From Patescibacteria group bacterium (GTDB lineage: Bacteria > Patescibacteriota > UBA1384 > XYA2-FULL-43-10 > 1-14-0-10-43-13): a stretch of 25,299 nt of DNA. This document shows, piece after piece, positions 14,376 to 22,336 of the stretch. The DNA lies in assembly GCA_022705465.1 (NCBI GenBank), contig JAKJEK010000002.1, forward strand, positions 1 through 25,299, given 5' to 3'. Position numbers and translations under genes: made by a program. The notes beneath the pieces were generated by a model, which was not told the DNA's origin, searched no databases, and saw only the letters and a list, made by a program, of their open reading frames with translations. Numbering within the stretch: the stretch's first letter is position 1; each line of letters begins with the position of its first letter.

Positions 14376-15131
14376 ATGTCAGACATACACATTAGTTTAG
14401 CCGCTGAAAAAATTGGCCATCTTGGTCCCCTGCCCATCACAAACTCGATGGTCATGGGCTGGACAGCCTCGTTAATTCTCATCACCTTGGGTATTCTGGC
14501 AACAAGAAAGTCGAAACTTGTTCCTTCGGGCTTGCAGAATCTGATCGAGATAATTGTCGAATTCCTCTTCAATACCGCCAACGAAGTTATTGGCGACCGA
14601 AACAATACTAAAAAGTTCTTCCCATTGATCGCCACGATATTCCTCTTTGTTTTAACTGCCAACTGGCTAGGCATCATTCCCGGCGTCGGTACGATTGGTA
14701 TTCATGAGATTGATCACGGCAAAGAAATCTTTGTGCCAATCCTTCGTCCAGGCAATGCCGACCTTAACACCACATTGGCGCTAGCGATTACGGCTGTATT
14801 TAGTGTACAAATCTTTGGCATTGTTGCCCTTGGCTTTTGGAAATACGCTGGTAAATTCATTAATTTCAAAGATGGTCCAATTCACTTTGGCGTTGGCCTA
14901 CTAGAATTAATCTCCGAAATATCAAAAATGATTTCCTTTTCTTTCCGTCTATTTGGCAACATTTTCGCCGGAGAAGTTTTACTAACCGTTATTGCTGTAA
15001 TTATGCCATTCATAGTACCTTTACCATTCTACGGACTTGAGCTCTTCGTTGGCTTGGTCCAAGCCCTTGTTTTTACCATGCTTACCCTGGTGTTTATTAA
15101 AATTGCCACCGCCGATCACGCCGAACATTAA
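14376..15131 (+). CDS. atpB: ATP synthase Fo subunit a
   Basis: Forms the two proton half-channels against the c-ring. It has 251 residues and several membrane helices. The family signature NADLNTTLALA and the essential Arg in MISFSFRLFGNIFAGE (R191, equivalent to E. coli R210) are both present. No strong ribosome site is seen before the ATG, in contrast with atpE. An 84-base gap holding a hairpin separates it from atpE. Confidence 0.97.
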   Translation: MSDIHISLAAEKIGHLGPLPITNSMVMGWTASLILITLGILATRKSKLVPSGLQNLIEIIVEFLFNTANEVIGDRNNTKKFFPLIATIFLFVLTANWLGIIPGVGTIGIHEIDHGKEIFVPILRPGNADLNTTLALAITAVFSVQIFGIVALGFWKYAGKFINFKDGPIHFGVGLLELISEISKMISFSFRLFGNIFAGEVLLTVIAVIMPFIVPLPFYGLELFVGLVQALVFTMLTLVFIKIATADHAEH

Positions 15132-15146
15132 CCTACAAAGACCGGT

Positions 15147-15184
15147 TGCCAGAAGTCAGGACTCAACAGTCTTAATTTCTGGCA
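15147..15184 (+). other. Intercistronic hairpin upstream of atpE
   Basis: Outer stem TGCCAGAA/TTCTGGCA (8 bp) and inner stem AGGACT/AGTCTT (6 bp with one G-U) around a CAAC loop. No U-tract follows, so it is not a terminator. It lies between the atpB stop and the atpE ribosome site. Confidence 0.75.
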
Positions 15185-15215
15185 TTCGATGTTTGTTTAT
15201 TAGTAAGGAGATGTC

Positions 15216-15443
15216 ATGGAACCAGAAGTTATTTCCACCATCATGGCTGGTAGCACAATCGCCATCGGCGCAATTGCTCCATCGATCGCTATTGCTATGA
15301 TCGGTGCTAAGGGTGTCGAGGCCATTGGTCGCAATCCGGAAGCCGCCAGCAAAGTACAGAGCTCGATGATCTTAGCAATCGCCTTCGCTGAAGCTGTTGC
15401 TATTTACGCACTGGTCGTTGCTTTGATCGTCAAGTTTGTCTAA
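15216..15443 (+). CDS. atpE: ATP synthase Fo subunit c
   Basis: Proteolipid that forms the rotating c-ring. Seventy-five residues with two helices and the conserved polar loop GRNPEA (R39-N40-P41). The ion-binding carboxylate is Glu59 in AFAEAVAIYAL. The residues that make sodium-binding c-subunits specific (Gln in helix 1, Ser/Thr after the Glu) are absent, so proton coupling is likely. The helix 1 packing motif, usually GxGxGxG, reads AxSxAxA here (A21, S23, A25, A27). It has the best ribosome site of the operon's membrane part (AAGGAGATGTC) and is bracketed by hairpins, consistent with high expression. Confidence 0.97.
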   Translation: MEPEVISTIMAGSTIAIGAIAPSIAIAMIGAKGVEAIGRNPEAASKVQSSMILAIAFAEAVAIYALVVALIVKFV

Positions 15444-15449
15444 CTCGCA

Positions 15450-15506
15450 TTCTAAATCCCGCAGCAAATTCAAAGTCCAAGCCTTGAATTTGTTTCGGAT
15501 CTAGAA
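15450..15506 (+). other. Long intercistronic hairpin downstream of atpE
   Basis: Inner perfect stem CAAATTCAA/TTGAATTTG (15465-15473 with 15484-15492, 10-base loop). Outer stem TTCTAAATCC/GGATCTAGAA (15450-15459 with 15497-15506, one mismatch). No U-tract follows. It starts seven bases after the atpE stop. Confidence 0.8.
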
Positions 15507-15536
15507 TTTGAGAATAGTTAACACTTCGGAGCAACT

Positions 15537-16028
15537 ATGGAATTACTTGAATCTTTAGGCATCAACGGCAAACTGTTATTAGCCCAAATTATCAATTTTG
15601 TCATCTTGCTATTCTTGTTAAAAAAATTCCTTTATGGTCCGGTTATTAATCTATTAGAAGAAAGACGCAACAAGATTGAGCAAGGCTTAAAAAACGCCGA
15701 ACAAGCAGAACAAAAATTGACTCAGGTTAATAAAGATGCTGACGAGATACGCAGCAAAGCCTACGCCGAAGCCAAACAAATCATCGATGAGGCCAAAGCA
15801 CAAGCCACAGTCGAAGCAACTAGAATTATCGAAAAAGCCAATCATCAAGCAGAAAGAATTGTTAAAACCGCCCAGGAAGAAGCTCAACTATCCAAAGAAA
15901 AAGTGTTCAGTGAGGCCAGAGGACACATCTCTAACCTTATTATCCTTTCGCTTGAAAAGATTCTAGGACATCAACTTGATAGCAATCAAAAAGAAAAACT
16001 GACCGCCAAAGCTGTCGAGGAATTTTAA
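15537..16028 (+). CDS. atpF: ATP synthase Fo subunit b
   Basis: Peripheral stalk that holds F1 against the a subunit. It has 163 residues: one N-terminal membrane helix (LLLAQIINFVILLFLLKKFL), the family motif YGPVINLLEERRNKIEQGL, and then a long Ala/Glu/Lys-rich helix that forms the coiled-coil dimer, ending in a C-terminal part that binds delta. GGAG lies five bases before the ATG. Only one b-type gene is present, so a homodimer is expected. Confidence 0.96.
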   Translation: MELLESLGINGKLLLAQIINFVILLFLLKKFLYGPVINLLEERRNKIEQGLKNAEQAEQKLTQVNKDADEIRSKAYAEAKQIIDEAKAQATVEATRIIEKANHQAERIVKTAQEEAQLSKEKVFSEARGHISNLIILSLEKILGHQLDSNQKEKLTAKAVEEF

Positions 16029-16041
16029 CCAGGGAGTCAGA

Positions 16042-16437
16042 ATGAAAGTTTCCCCGCAAAATTACGCCAAAGCGCTTATTGCTAGCTTAGACCAAACCGC
16101 TGAATGCAAACGCCTAGCCAAAGATTTTTGGCATTTACTACAAAAAAATGGCCAATATAAGGATTTATCCAAAATTCTCTCTGAATTGGATAAAGAAATT
16201 GCCAGTCAGCACAACATGGTATTAACCCACGTTTACTCAGACAAACTCTTATCTTCAGAACAACTGTCTGATATTGAGTCCAAAATCCAACATAAGTATG
16301 GCAAAAAAGCCTACATTAGAAATATTCAGAAACAAGAATTAATCAGCGGCATTATCATCAAAGTTGACGATGTCGAAATTGATTTAAGCGTAGCTGGTAA
16401 AGTCAACCGTTTGAAAAAGCAATTATCGCAAGAATAG
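16042..16437 (+). CDS. atpH: ATP synthase F1 subunit delta, short form
   Basis: Links the b stalk to the top of F1. It has 131 residues against about 175-180 in most bacteria. It begins MKVSPQNYAKALIASLDQT, like the family N-terminus, so the missing part is internal to the N-terminal helical domain. The C-terminal part (VLTHVYSDKLLSSEQLSDIE, then ISGIIIKVDDVEIDLSVAGK) is normal, including the GIxIxxxD-xxxDxSVxGxLxxL signature. AGGGAG precedes the ATG, and it lies 13 bases after atpF. Assignment by order and C-terminal motif is secure. Confidence 0.92.
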   Translation: MKVSPQNYAKALIASLDQTAECKRLAKDFWHLLQKNGQYKDLSKILSELDKEIASQHNMVLTHVYSDKLLSSEQLSDIESKIQHKYGKKAYIRNIQKQELISGIIIKVDDVEIDLSVAGKVNRLKKQLSQE

Positions 16438-16447
16438 GAGTCATCTC

Positions 16448-18028
16448 ATGCCTACCCCCAACATTGTTGAAGAATTAAAGAAAGAGATATTAAACTTCGA
16501 TACCCAAGCCAAAGAAGAAACCGGCGGTGAAGTTGCCGAAATTGGTGATGGCGTTGTTCGAATTTACGGCCTGAAAAATGCCAAGAGCGGTGAATTACTC
16601 GAAATCCAGACTAAGGAAGATGTTGTTATGGCTATGGCACTCAATCTGGAAGAAAGTTCCATCGGCGCCATCGTTCTAGGTGAATCATCAAAGGTCATGG
16701 CTGGCAATAAAGTAACCACCACGGGCAAGGTTGCCGAGATTCCAGCTGGTAATGATGTTGTCGGCCGCGTTATCAATCCGTTAGGCGCACCATTGGACGG
16801 CAAGCCGTCTTACAAAGCAGAAAAGGCTATGCCGATAGAAAAAGTTGCCCCCGGCGTTATCACTCGAAAAGGCGTCACGGTTCCGCTACAAACCGGTATT
16901 AAGGCAATAGATGCCCTAATCCCAATTGGTCGTGGCCAACGTGAACTTATCATTGGTGATCGCTCCACCGGTAAAACCGCTATCGCCATTGACACCATTA
17001 TTAATCAGAAAGATCTACCCGCAGATAAACGTCCAATCTGTATTTATGTCGCCATTGGCCAAAAAGAATCAAAAGTCGCAAAAATTCGCGCCATATTGGA
17101 AGAAAAAGGCGCCATGGACTACACCACCATCGTTGTGGCTGGCGCATCCGACCCAGCTTCACTTGTTTATTTGGCTCCATATGCCGGCGTTGCAATTGCT
17201 GAATATTTCATGGAAAGCGGCAAGGACGTTCTGATCATCTACGATGATTTAACCAAGCACGCCTGGGCTTACCGCGAAGTTTCTCTCTTGCTCCGCCGCC
17301 CTCCTGGTCGTGAGGCGTATCCTGGCGATGTTTTCTATCTCCATTCCCGCCTCCTAGAACGCGCTGCTCGCCTCAATGACGATTTTGGTGGCGGCTCAAT
17401 CACTGCTCTACCTATTATTGAGACTCAGGCCGGTGACGTTTCGGCTTATATTCCCACCAACGTTATCTCCATTACTGATGGCCAAATCTTTTTGGAATCT
17501 GACCTTTTCTACCAAGGTATTCGTCCGGCACTCAATATTGGCATCTCTGTTTCCCGTGTCGGTGGCGCCGCCCAGATTAAAGCCATGAAAAAAGTGGCTG
17601 GTCGACTTAAATTAGAAATGGCCCAGTATCGTGAACTTGCAGCTTTTGCTCAATTTGCCTCTGATCTCGATCCTGAAACCAAAAAGCAGATTGAGCGTGG
17701 TAAACGGATAACTGAAGTCCTAAAACAACCACAATATGTTCCGATGGCCGTCGAAGAACAAGTTGTTATGCTCTATGCTGTTACCAACGGCTATCTTGAC
17801 CACTACGCTGTCGAAGAAATTGCTCAAGTTGAAAAGGACATTTTAAGCAAATCCCCCGCCGGCCTAAAAGACGTCCTTGCCGAGATTCGAAAAACCGGTG
17901 AGTTATCGGAGAGCGCCGAGAAGCAACTCAAACTCTTCCTCGAACGAAATACAAAAACCATTGATCAGGCAAATACTCAGTCAAAAAGTAATGAAAAAGA
18001 TGACGCTGGTAAGAAAAAACAGTGGTAA
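16448..18028 (+). CDS. atpA: ATP synthase F1 subunit alpha
   Basis: Non-catalytic nucleotide-binding subunit of the alpha3beta3 ring. 526 residues, full length. The N-terminal beta-barrel (AEIGDGVVRIYGLKNAKSGE), the P-loop GDRSTGKT at about 170-177, and the arginine-finger signature PALNIGISVSRVGGAAQ are all present. The P-loop has Ser where most alpha subunits have Gln (GDRQTGKT). A charged, low-complexity tail (about 20 residues, ending KKKQW) extends the C-terminus. TAGGAG precedes the ATG, ten bases after atpH. Confidence 0.98.
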   Translation: MPTPNIVEELKKEILNFDTQAKEETGGEVAEIGDGVVRIYGLKNAKSGELLEIQTKEDVVMAMALNLEESSIGAIVLGESSKVMAGNKVTTTGKVAEIPAGNDVVGRVINPLGAPLDGKPSYKAEKAMPIEKVAPGVITRKGVTVPLQTGIKAIDALIPIGRGQRELIIGDRSTGKTAIAIDTIINQKDLPADKRPICIYVAIGQKESKVAKIRAILEEKGAMDYTTIVVAGASDPASLVYLAPYAGVAIAEYFMESGKDVLIIYDDLTKHAWAYREVSLLLRRPPGREAYPGDVFYLHSRLLERAARLNDDFGGGSITALPIIETQAGDVSAYIPTNVISITDGQIFLESDLFYQGIRPALNIGISVSRVGGAAQIKAMKKVAGRLKLEMAQYRELAAFAQFASDLDPETKKQIERGKRITEVLKQPQYVPMAVEEQVVMLYAVTNGYLDHYAVEEIAQVEKDILSKSPAGLKDVLAEIRKTGELSESAEKQLKLFLERNTKTIDQANTQSKSNEKDDAGKKKQW

Positions 18029-18050
18029 TATAACTTGATAAGGGCTCACT

Positions 18051-18956
18051 ATGCCTTCAACGCAACAATTTAGAAAACGCATAAAAGCAGTTAAAAACAC
18101 CAGTCAAATAACCCGTGCCATGGAAATGGTCGCCTCAGTTAAGATGCAAAAGGCAACCAAGACTATTTTAAATGCCAGGCGTTATATTCAAAATTCATGG
18201 AATACTCTGGAAATGCTTGCCAGAATTACTTCCCCCGACAAGCACCCACTCCTCCAACAACGCCCAAACGGTAAAACTGCTGTTATTGTTATCACTTCTG
18301 ATCGGGGCTTATGTGGTAGCTACAATACTAATATTCTCAACAAAGCCCTGAATCTAATCCGAAGCGAGTCGAATGCCGCTGGAGCCGACAAACAACAACT
18401 GGATTTAATTGCTGTCGGTCAAAAAGGTGCAAACTTATTAAAAAGAATTTCCGGTACATCATTTGCTGCCGAATTTACCGACTTTGGACGGGAAATCCAG
18501 TTTGAAGAGTCAACCCCAATAGCCAAGATGGTAATAAATGACTATATCAACGGGCAATACAACCGCATTCTCGTGGTTTACTCCCACTTTGAGTCATCAC
18601 TCAAACAAACACCGGTAATCAAACAATTACTTCCAATTACATCCGAGCACATTGATATTCCTCAACTTTGGGAGCAAGCCTCCGCTGATGCTGATAAGAT
18701 TGAATACAAATTCGAGCCAAGTCCTGATGCCGTCTTAAACAGCATCTTAACCCGTTTTATTCATCTGCAGCTCTTTGGCGCACTACTTGAGGCTAACGCC
18801 TCCGAACATGCCGCCCGTATGGTTGCGATGAAAAACGCCACTGATAACGCCCGTGACCTCATTGATGAATTAACCCTGACTTATAATTCCATTCGCCAGG
18901 ATTCGATTACCCGTGAAATTGCCGAGATTTCTGGCGCCGCTGATGCAATGAAATAA
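18051..18956 (+). CDS. atpG: ATP synthase F1 subunit gamma
   Basis: Central rotor shaft inside the alpha3beta3 ring. It has 301 residues. The N-terminal helix (RKRIKAVKNTSQITRAMEMV) with the conserved ITxAMxMVA and the C-terminal helix signature (ARMVAMKNATDNARDLIDEL, then REIAEISGAA) match the family. The Rossmann-like middle includes VIVITSDRGLCGSYNTNI. AAGGG precedes the ATG, 22 bases after atpA. Confidence 0.97.
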   Translation: MPSTQQFRKRIKAVKNTSQITRAMEMVASVKMQKATKTILNARRYIQNSWNTLEMLARITSPDKHPLLQQRPNGKTAVIVITSDRGLCGSYNTNILNKALNLIRSESNAAGADKQQLDLIAVGQKGANLLKRISGTSFAAEFTDFGREIQFEESTPIAKMVINDYINGQYNRILVVYSHFESSLKQTPVIKQLLPITSEHIDIPQLWEQASADADKIEYKFEPSPDAVLNSILTRFIHLQLFGALLEANASEHAARMVAMKNATDNARDLIDELTLTYNSIRQDSITREIAEISGAADAMK

Positions 18957-18989
18957 CATTAATTACCACGTAGTCTTTTCAGGAGAATC

Positions 18990-20357
18990 ATGAAACAAGG
19001 AACAATCACCCAAATTATCGGCGCAGTTGTTGATGTCAAATTTGAGGACGACCTGCCCAACATCCACGACGCCCTCGAAACTGAGTTAAATGGCCGCCGT
19101 TTAGTCTTGGAGGTTCAGCAGCACCTAAACGAAAACACAATCCGTGCCGTCGCCATGAGTTCAACGGATGGCCTGCAACGCGGTATTGAAGTCAAAAATA
19201 CTCAACAACCAATCGCCGTACCAGTCGGTAAAGAATCCCTTGGCCGCATGTATAACGTGGTTGGTGAACCAATCGATGGAAAAGGTGAAGCAACAGCCAA
19301 AGAACTTTACCCCATCCACCGCCCGGCTCCATCCTTTGCCGAACAAGAAACTAAAACTGAAATCTTTGAGACCGGTATCAAGGTTATTGACTTAATCGCT
19401 CCAATTACTAAAGGTGGTAAAGTCGGTCTTTTCGGTGGTGCTGGTGTTGGCAAAACCGTTCTAATTACCGAGCTAATTCGTAACATCGCCACTGAACACG
19501 GCGGCTATTCTGTCTTTGCTGGCGTGGGTGAACGCACTCGCGAAGGCAACGACCTCTACAACGAAATGAAAGAATCCGGGGTTTTAGACAAAACTGTACT
19601 AGTCTTCGGTCAGATGAATGAACCGCCTGGCGCAAGAATGCGCGTCGGCTTGTCAGGCTTAGCCCAAGCTGAATACTTCCGCGACCAAAGCAAAGATGTA
19701 CTCCTCTTTGTTGACAATATCTTTCGTTTCACTCAAGCTGGTTCAGAAGTGTCCACCCTGCTCGGCCGCATGCCTTCTGCCGTCGGTTACCAACCAACCC
19801 TAGCCACTGAAATGGGTGAGCTTCAAGAACGCATTACCTCCACTAAAACCGGCTCAATCACCTCAGTTCAAGCTGTCTATGTTCCAGCTGATGACCTCAC
19901 AGATCCGGCACCTGCTACCACCTTCGCTCACCTTGATTCCACTATTGTTCTTGAGCGCTCCTTGGCTGAGCTAGGCATATACCCAGCCGTTGACCCTCTT
20001 GCCTCTTCATCAAACATTCTTGATCCCAACATTGTCGGCGAGGAACACTACCAGGTTGCCCGCGAAGTCCAGAGACTTCTGCAACGCTACAAAGATCTGC
20101 AAGACATTATCGCTGTCTTGGGCATGGAAGAACTATCAGATGATGATAAACTAACGGTTGCTCGCGCCCGCAAGATTCAACGTTTCCTCTCCCAGCCGTT
20201 CCATGTTGCCGAAGTCTTCTCTGGCATCAAAGGTCAATATGTACCTCTTGCTGAGACCATCAAAGGCTTCAAGGAAATTATCGAGGGTAAGCATGACCAA
20301 CGCTCCGAACAAGACTTCTATATGAAGGGTGGTATCGATCAGATTGGTCAAGAATAG
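18990..20357 (+). CDS. atpD: ATP synthase F1 subunit beta
   Basis: Catalytic subunit. 455 residues with the P-loop GGAGVGKT at about 149-156, the catalytic Glu in GERTREGNDLY at about 180-190, Walker B in VLLFVDNIFRFTQAGSEVS and the C-terminal LDPNIVGEEHYQVAREVQ region; the DELSEED-loop equivalent reads GMEELSDDDK. AGGAGAATC precedes the ATG. No oddities. A 60-base gap and one extra small gene separate it from atpC. Confidence 0.98.
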   Translation: MKQGTITQIIGAVVDVKFEDDLPNIHDALETELNGRRLVLEVQQHLNENTIRAVAMSSTDGLQRGIEVKNTQQPIAVPVGKESLGRMYNVVGEPIDGKGEATAKELYPIHRPAPSFAEQETKTEIFETGIKVIDLIAPITKGGKVGLFGGAGVGKTVLITELIRNIATEHGGYSVFAGVGERTREGNDLYNEMKESGVLDKTVLVFGQMNEPPGARMRVGLSGLAQAEYFRDQSKDVLLFVDNIFRFTQAGSEVSTLLGRMPSAVGYQPTLATEMGELQERITSTKTGSITSVQAVYVPADDLTDPAPATTFAHLDSTIVLERSLAELGIYPAVDPLASSSNILDPNIVGEEHYQVAREVQRLLQRYKDLQDIIAVLGMEELSDDDKLTVARARKIQRFLSQPFHVAEVFSGIKGQYVPLAETIKGFKEIIEGKHDQRSEQDFYMKGGIDQIGQE

Positions 20358-20419
20358 CAGATAATTGCCATATCCCAACCTTTCACGTATCTTTGTAAGA
20401 AATAGAAAGTGAGGTGGAT

Positions 20420-20614
20420 ATGAATTATCGAATCAAAGAAGTTATAAATTACATCTTTGTGTTTGCTGTCATCCCAACAACAGTCGCCGCCTTGCTATCA
20501 CTGCTTGGCATTCCAATCTTTGATACCTGGGAGTATGCAGACTGGACCATTACCATTATCTTAGTCTCACTGGCTGTTTATATGCTTTGGCCAAGAAAGA
20601 AAAGCGACATATGA
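20420..20614 (+). CDS. Small two-helix membrane protein inserted before atpC, function unknown
   Basis: Not recognised. 64 residues with two hydrophobic helices: INYIFVFAVIPTTVAALLSL and WTITIILVSLAVYMLW, joined by a short acidic-aromatic loop (FDTWEYADW), and a basic C-terminus (PRKKSDI). GAGGT precedes the ATG at 20420; an in-frame GTG at 20414 is less likely. Its TGA stop overlaps the atpC start as ATGA, so it is translated together with the epsilon subunit. Its place inside a full atp operon suggests a role with the synthase or its membrane part, but that is inference. Confidence 0.8.
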   Translation: MNYRIKEVINYIFVFAVIPTTVAALLSLLGIPIFDTWEYADWTITIILVSLAVYMLWPRKKSDI

Positions 20615-21027
20615 ATACTTTTGAATTGAAATTAATTGCGCCCGATGGTGTTAAATACGAACAAGAAGCAACTGAGGTTATTTTACCTACTCCAGATGGT
20701 CAAATTGCCGTACTTGCCAATCACGAGCCGGTCATCTCTGTACTAAGCCCAGGTGAGATCATTGTTAAACAAGGCAACAAAGAACACTTTCTGGCCACAG
20801 AAGGCGGTATTGTTGAAATCGCGAACAACTTAGTTAAGGTACTGGCTGATACCGCTGAAGATGTTGATTCACTCGATGAATTAAAGATTGAAGAAGCCAA
20901 AAAAGCAGCACAACAACGACTTGCCGATGTTCGTAACGACGAAGAATACGCCGAAACCCTTGCTCAATTGGAAAAACAAATTGCAAAAATTTCGGCAATT
21001 AAACGCCGAAAAAAATACCGATCATAA
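20611..21027 (+). CDS. atpC: ATP synthase F1 subunit epsilon
   Basis: Rotor-foot subunit that couples gamma to the c-ring and can inhibit ATP hydrolysis. It has 138 residues from the ATG at 20611. The N-terminal beta-sandwich starts NTFELKLIAPDGVKY and carries PDGQIAVLANHEPVISVL. The C-terminal helical hairpin (about residues 90-138) is complete, so it could act as the inhibitory domain. There is no strong ribosome site of its own; it probably relies on coupling with the overlapping small gene. The frame can be extended upstream, but that would overlap the small gene further and does not match the family N-terminus. The operon terminator follows. Confidence 0.95.
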   Translation: MNTFELKLIAPDGVKYEQEATEVILPTPDGQIAVLANHEPVISVLSPGEIIVKQGNKEHFLATEGGIVEIANNLVKVLADTAEDVDSLDELKIEEAKKAAQQRLADVRNDEEYAETLAQLEKQIAKISAIKRRKKYRS

Positions 21028-21045
21028 TCACATCAATCGGCCTAT

Positions 21046-21073
21046 AAAAACCGGTGTCCCCACACCGGTTTTT
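21046..21073 (+). terminator. Bidirectional terminator closing the atp operon
   Basis: Twelve-bp stem AAAAACCGGTGT/ACACCGGTTTTT with a CCCC loop. The plus strand gives a five-T tail inside the stem, and the minus strand the same plus TATAGG. It serves both the atp operon and the convergent small gene at 21079-21234. Confidence 0.92.
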
Positions 21074-21078
21074 GTGTC

Positions 21079-21234
21079 CTATACCCATTCAGCATCCTCA
21101 TACCCGGGAAGCTGCTTATCTTTTTGGCGACCTACTAGACGCCAAACACTGTTTAGCAGAATGACTGCTGTGCCACCCAACAGAAACAGAATGACTGCGA
21201 AGTAGACGATGATTAGTCCTTGCCTACCCCACAT
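21079..21234 (-). CDS. Very small single-pass membrane protein, function unknown
   Basis: 51 residues, not recognised. The start is the ATG at 21232-21234, with AAAGGAG seven bases upstream; the longer frame (to 21291) crosses the promoter and has no ribosome site. One hydrophobic helix (LIIVYFAVILFLLGGTAVIL) is followed by a basic stretch and an acidic C-terminus (GYEDAEWV). It has its own promoter and shares the atp operon terminator. The gene is a good candidate because promoter, ribosome site and terminator all agree, though its size leaves some doubt. Confidence 0.65.
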   Translation of the reverse strand: MWGRQGLIIVYFAVILFLLGGTAVILLNSVWRLVGRQKDKQLPGYEDAEWV

Positions 21235-21262
21235 TTTCCCGCTCCTTTCCACAGATACCATT

Positions 21263-21291
21263 AGTGTAGTCCTTACCCCAAGATTCGTCAA
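21263..21291 (-). promoter_or_regulatory. Promoter for the 51-residue membrane protein
   Basis: Minus strand: -35 TTGACG overlapping the miaA stop codon, 17-base spacer, -10 TACACT. Confidence 0.6.
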
Positions 21292-22316
21292 TTTTGATCT
21301 ATAAACCTACCAGCCACCGCTAAAGCATCGCCTCTACTCTCAACCCAAACAATCTCCGGAAAACGTCTAAACCACACTAGTTGTCGCCGGGCAAATGCAT
21401 GTATCTTATATTTGAGTTCTTGTCTCATAATTTCGTACGTCGGCAAAGTTTTCAACAGCTCGACTGTTTCATCCACAGGCATATCCACAGGCATAATATT
21501 ATCCAATACAAAACTACCAATTATCCGATACTCCAACCCCAAACCCAATAACCACGACTGATCCACCCCCGCCTGAACTAATCCGACCACCTCATCCAGC
21601 ATCCCATTCTGAAACCGTCTATCTACTCTCTCATCAATTCTCCGGTAAAGCTCGTTGCGTTCTAAACTAACACCAATTTGTAACGTATCAAAATCTGGTC
21701 TCACCTTCGTTGGTTTTTGACCCATCCGTGCCCGCTCAATCGCCCGCTTCAATCTGTGGGGGTTTTTTAGATCAACTCTATCATAAGCCTCCGGATCGCT
21801 TTCTAATAACATAGATCTCAAATCATTTAGGCTCAACGCGTTCAAATCCAGACTATCAGCACCAGGCTGAACAACTGAGACCTTCTCCAGAACAAAACCC
21901 TCGATCAACGCCTGAACATACAACCCCGTCCCACCAACCACTATCGGTATTTTTCCTCTAGAAACTATGTCCTCAATTACCATCTTAGCTAAAGGCAACC
22001 AATCAAACAGTGTGAATCTTTGGCCTGGTTTAACGATATCGATCAACCATTGTGGCACGCCCTCGATACACCGTAAACAACTTCGCAAATAGTCCAGCGT
22101 CTCTTCCCGTGTTTCTTTTTGCGGCACCTGTCTCATTTGGCCGTCACTAATCCGGCATGCCTCTCCCTCTTTTCCTGTTCCGATATCCAACCCACAATAA
22201 ACTTGGCGGGAATCAGCCGACACAATCTCCCCGCCCAGCCGCATGGCAAGCTCGACTCCCAAACCAGTCTTGCCCGATGCAGTCGGACCAACAACAACAA
22301 TTAATTTTTGTTTCAT
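21288..22316 (-). CDS. miaA: tRNA dimethylallyltransferase
   Basis: Adds a dimethylallyl group from DMAPP to A37 of tRNAs that read codons starting with U, such as the Phe, Cys and Leu(UAA) tRNAs in this window. P-loop GPTASGKT at residues 10-17, DSRQVY at about 35-40, WLIDIVKP, VVGGTGLYVQALIEGF, RLKRAIER and the tRNA-binding RQLVWFRRFP near the C-terminus are all present. At 342 residues it is somewhat longer than the roughly 310 of E. coli, partly through an insert at about residues 55-85. No ribosome site is visible before the ATG. A 14-bp inverted repeat lies in the upstream region (22337-22408). Confidence 0.96.
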   Translation of the reverse strand: MKQKLIVVVGPTASGKTGLGVELAMRLGGEIVSADSRQVYCGLDIGTGKEGEACRISDGQMRQVPQKETREETLDYLRSCLRCIEGVPQWLIDIVKPGQRFTLFDWLPLAKMVIEDIVSRGKIPIVVGGTGLYVQALIEGFVLEKVSVVQPGADSLDLNALSLNDLRSMLLESDPEAYDRVDLKNPHRLKRAIERARMGQKPTKVRPDFDTLQIGVSLERNELYRRIDERVDRRFQNGMLDEVVGLVQAGVDQSWLLGLGLEYRIIGSFVLDNIMPVDMPVDETVELLKTLPTYEIMRQELKYKIHAFARRQLVWFRRFPEIVWVESRGDALAVAGRFIDQN

Positions 22317-22336
22317 AAGATTTTTTGGTGGTATAA

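Noticed and set aside
15216..15443. Sodium-type c subunit
   Set aside because: Helix 1 has Ile where sodium-binding rings have Gln, and Ala follows Glu59 rather than Ser or Thr.
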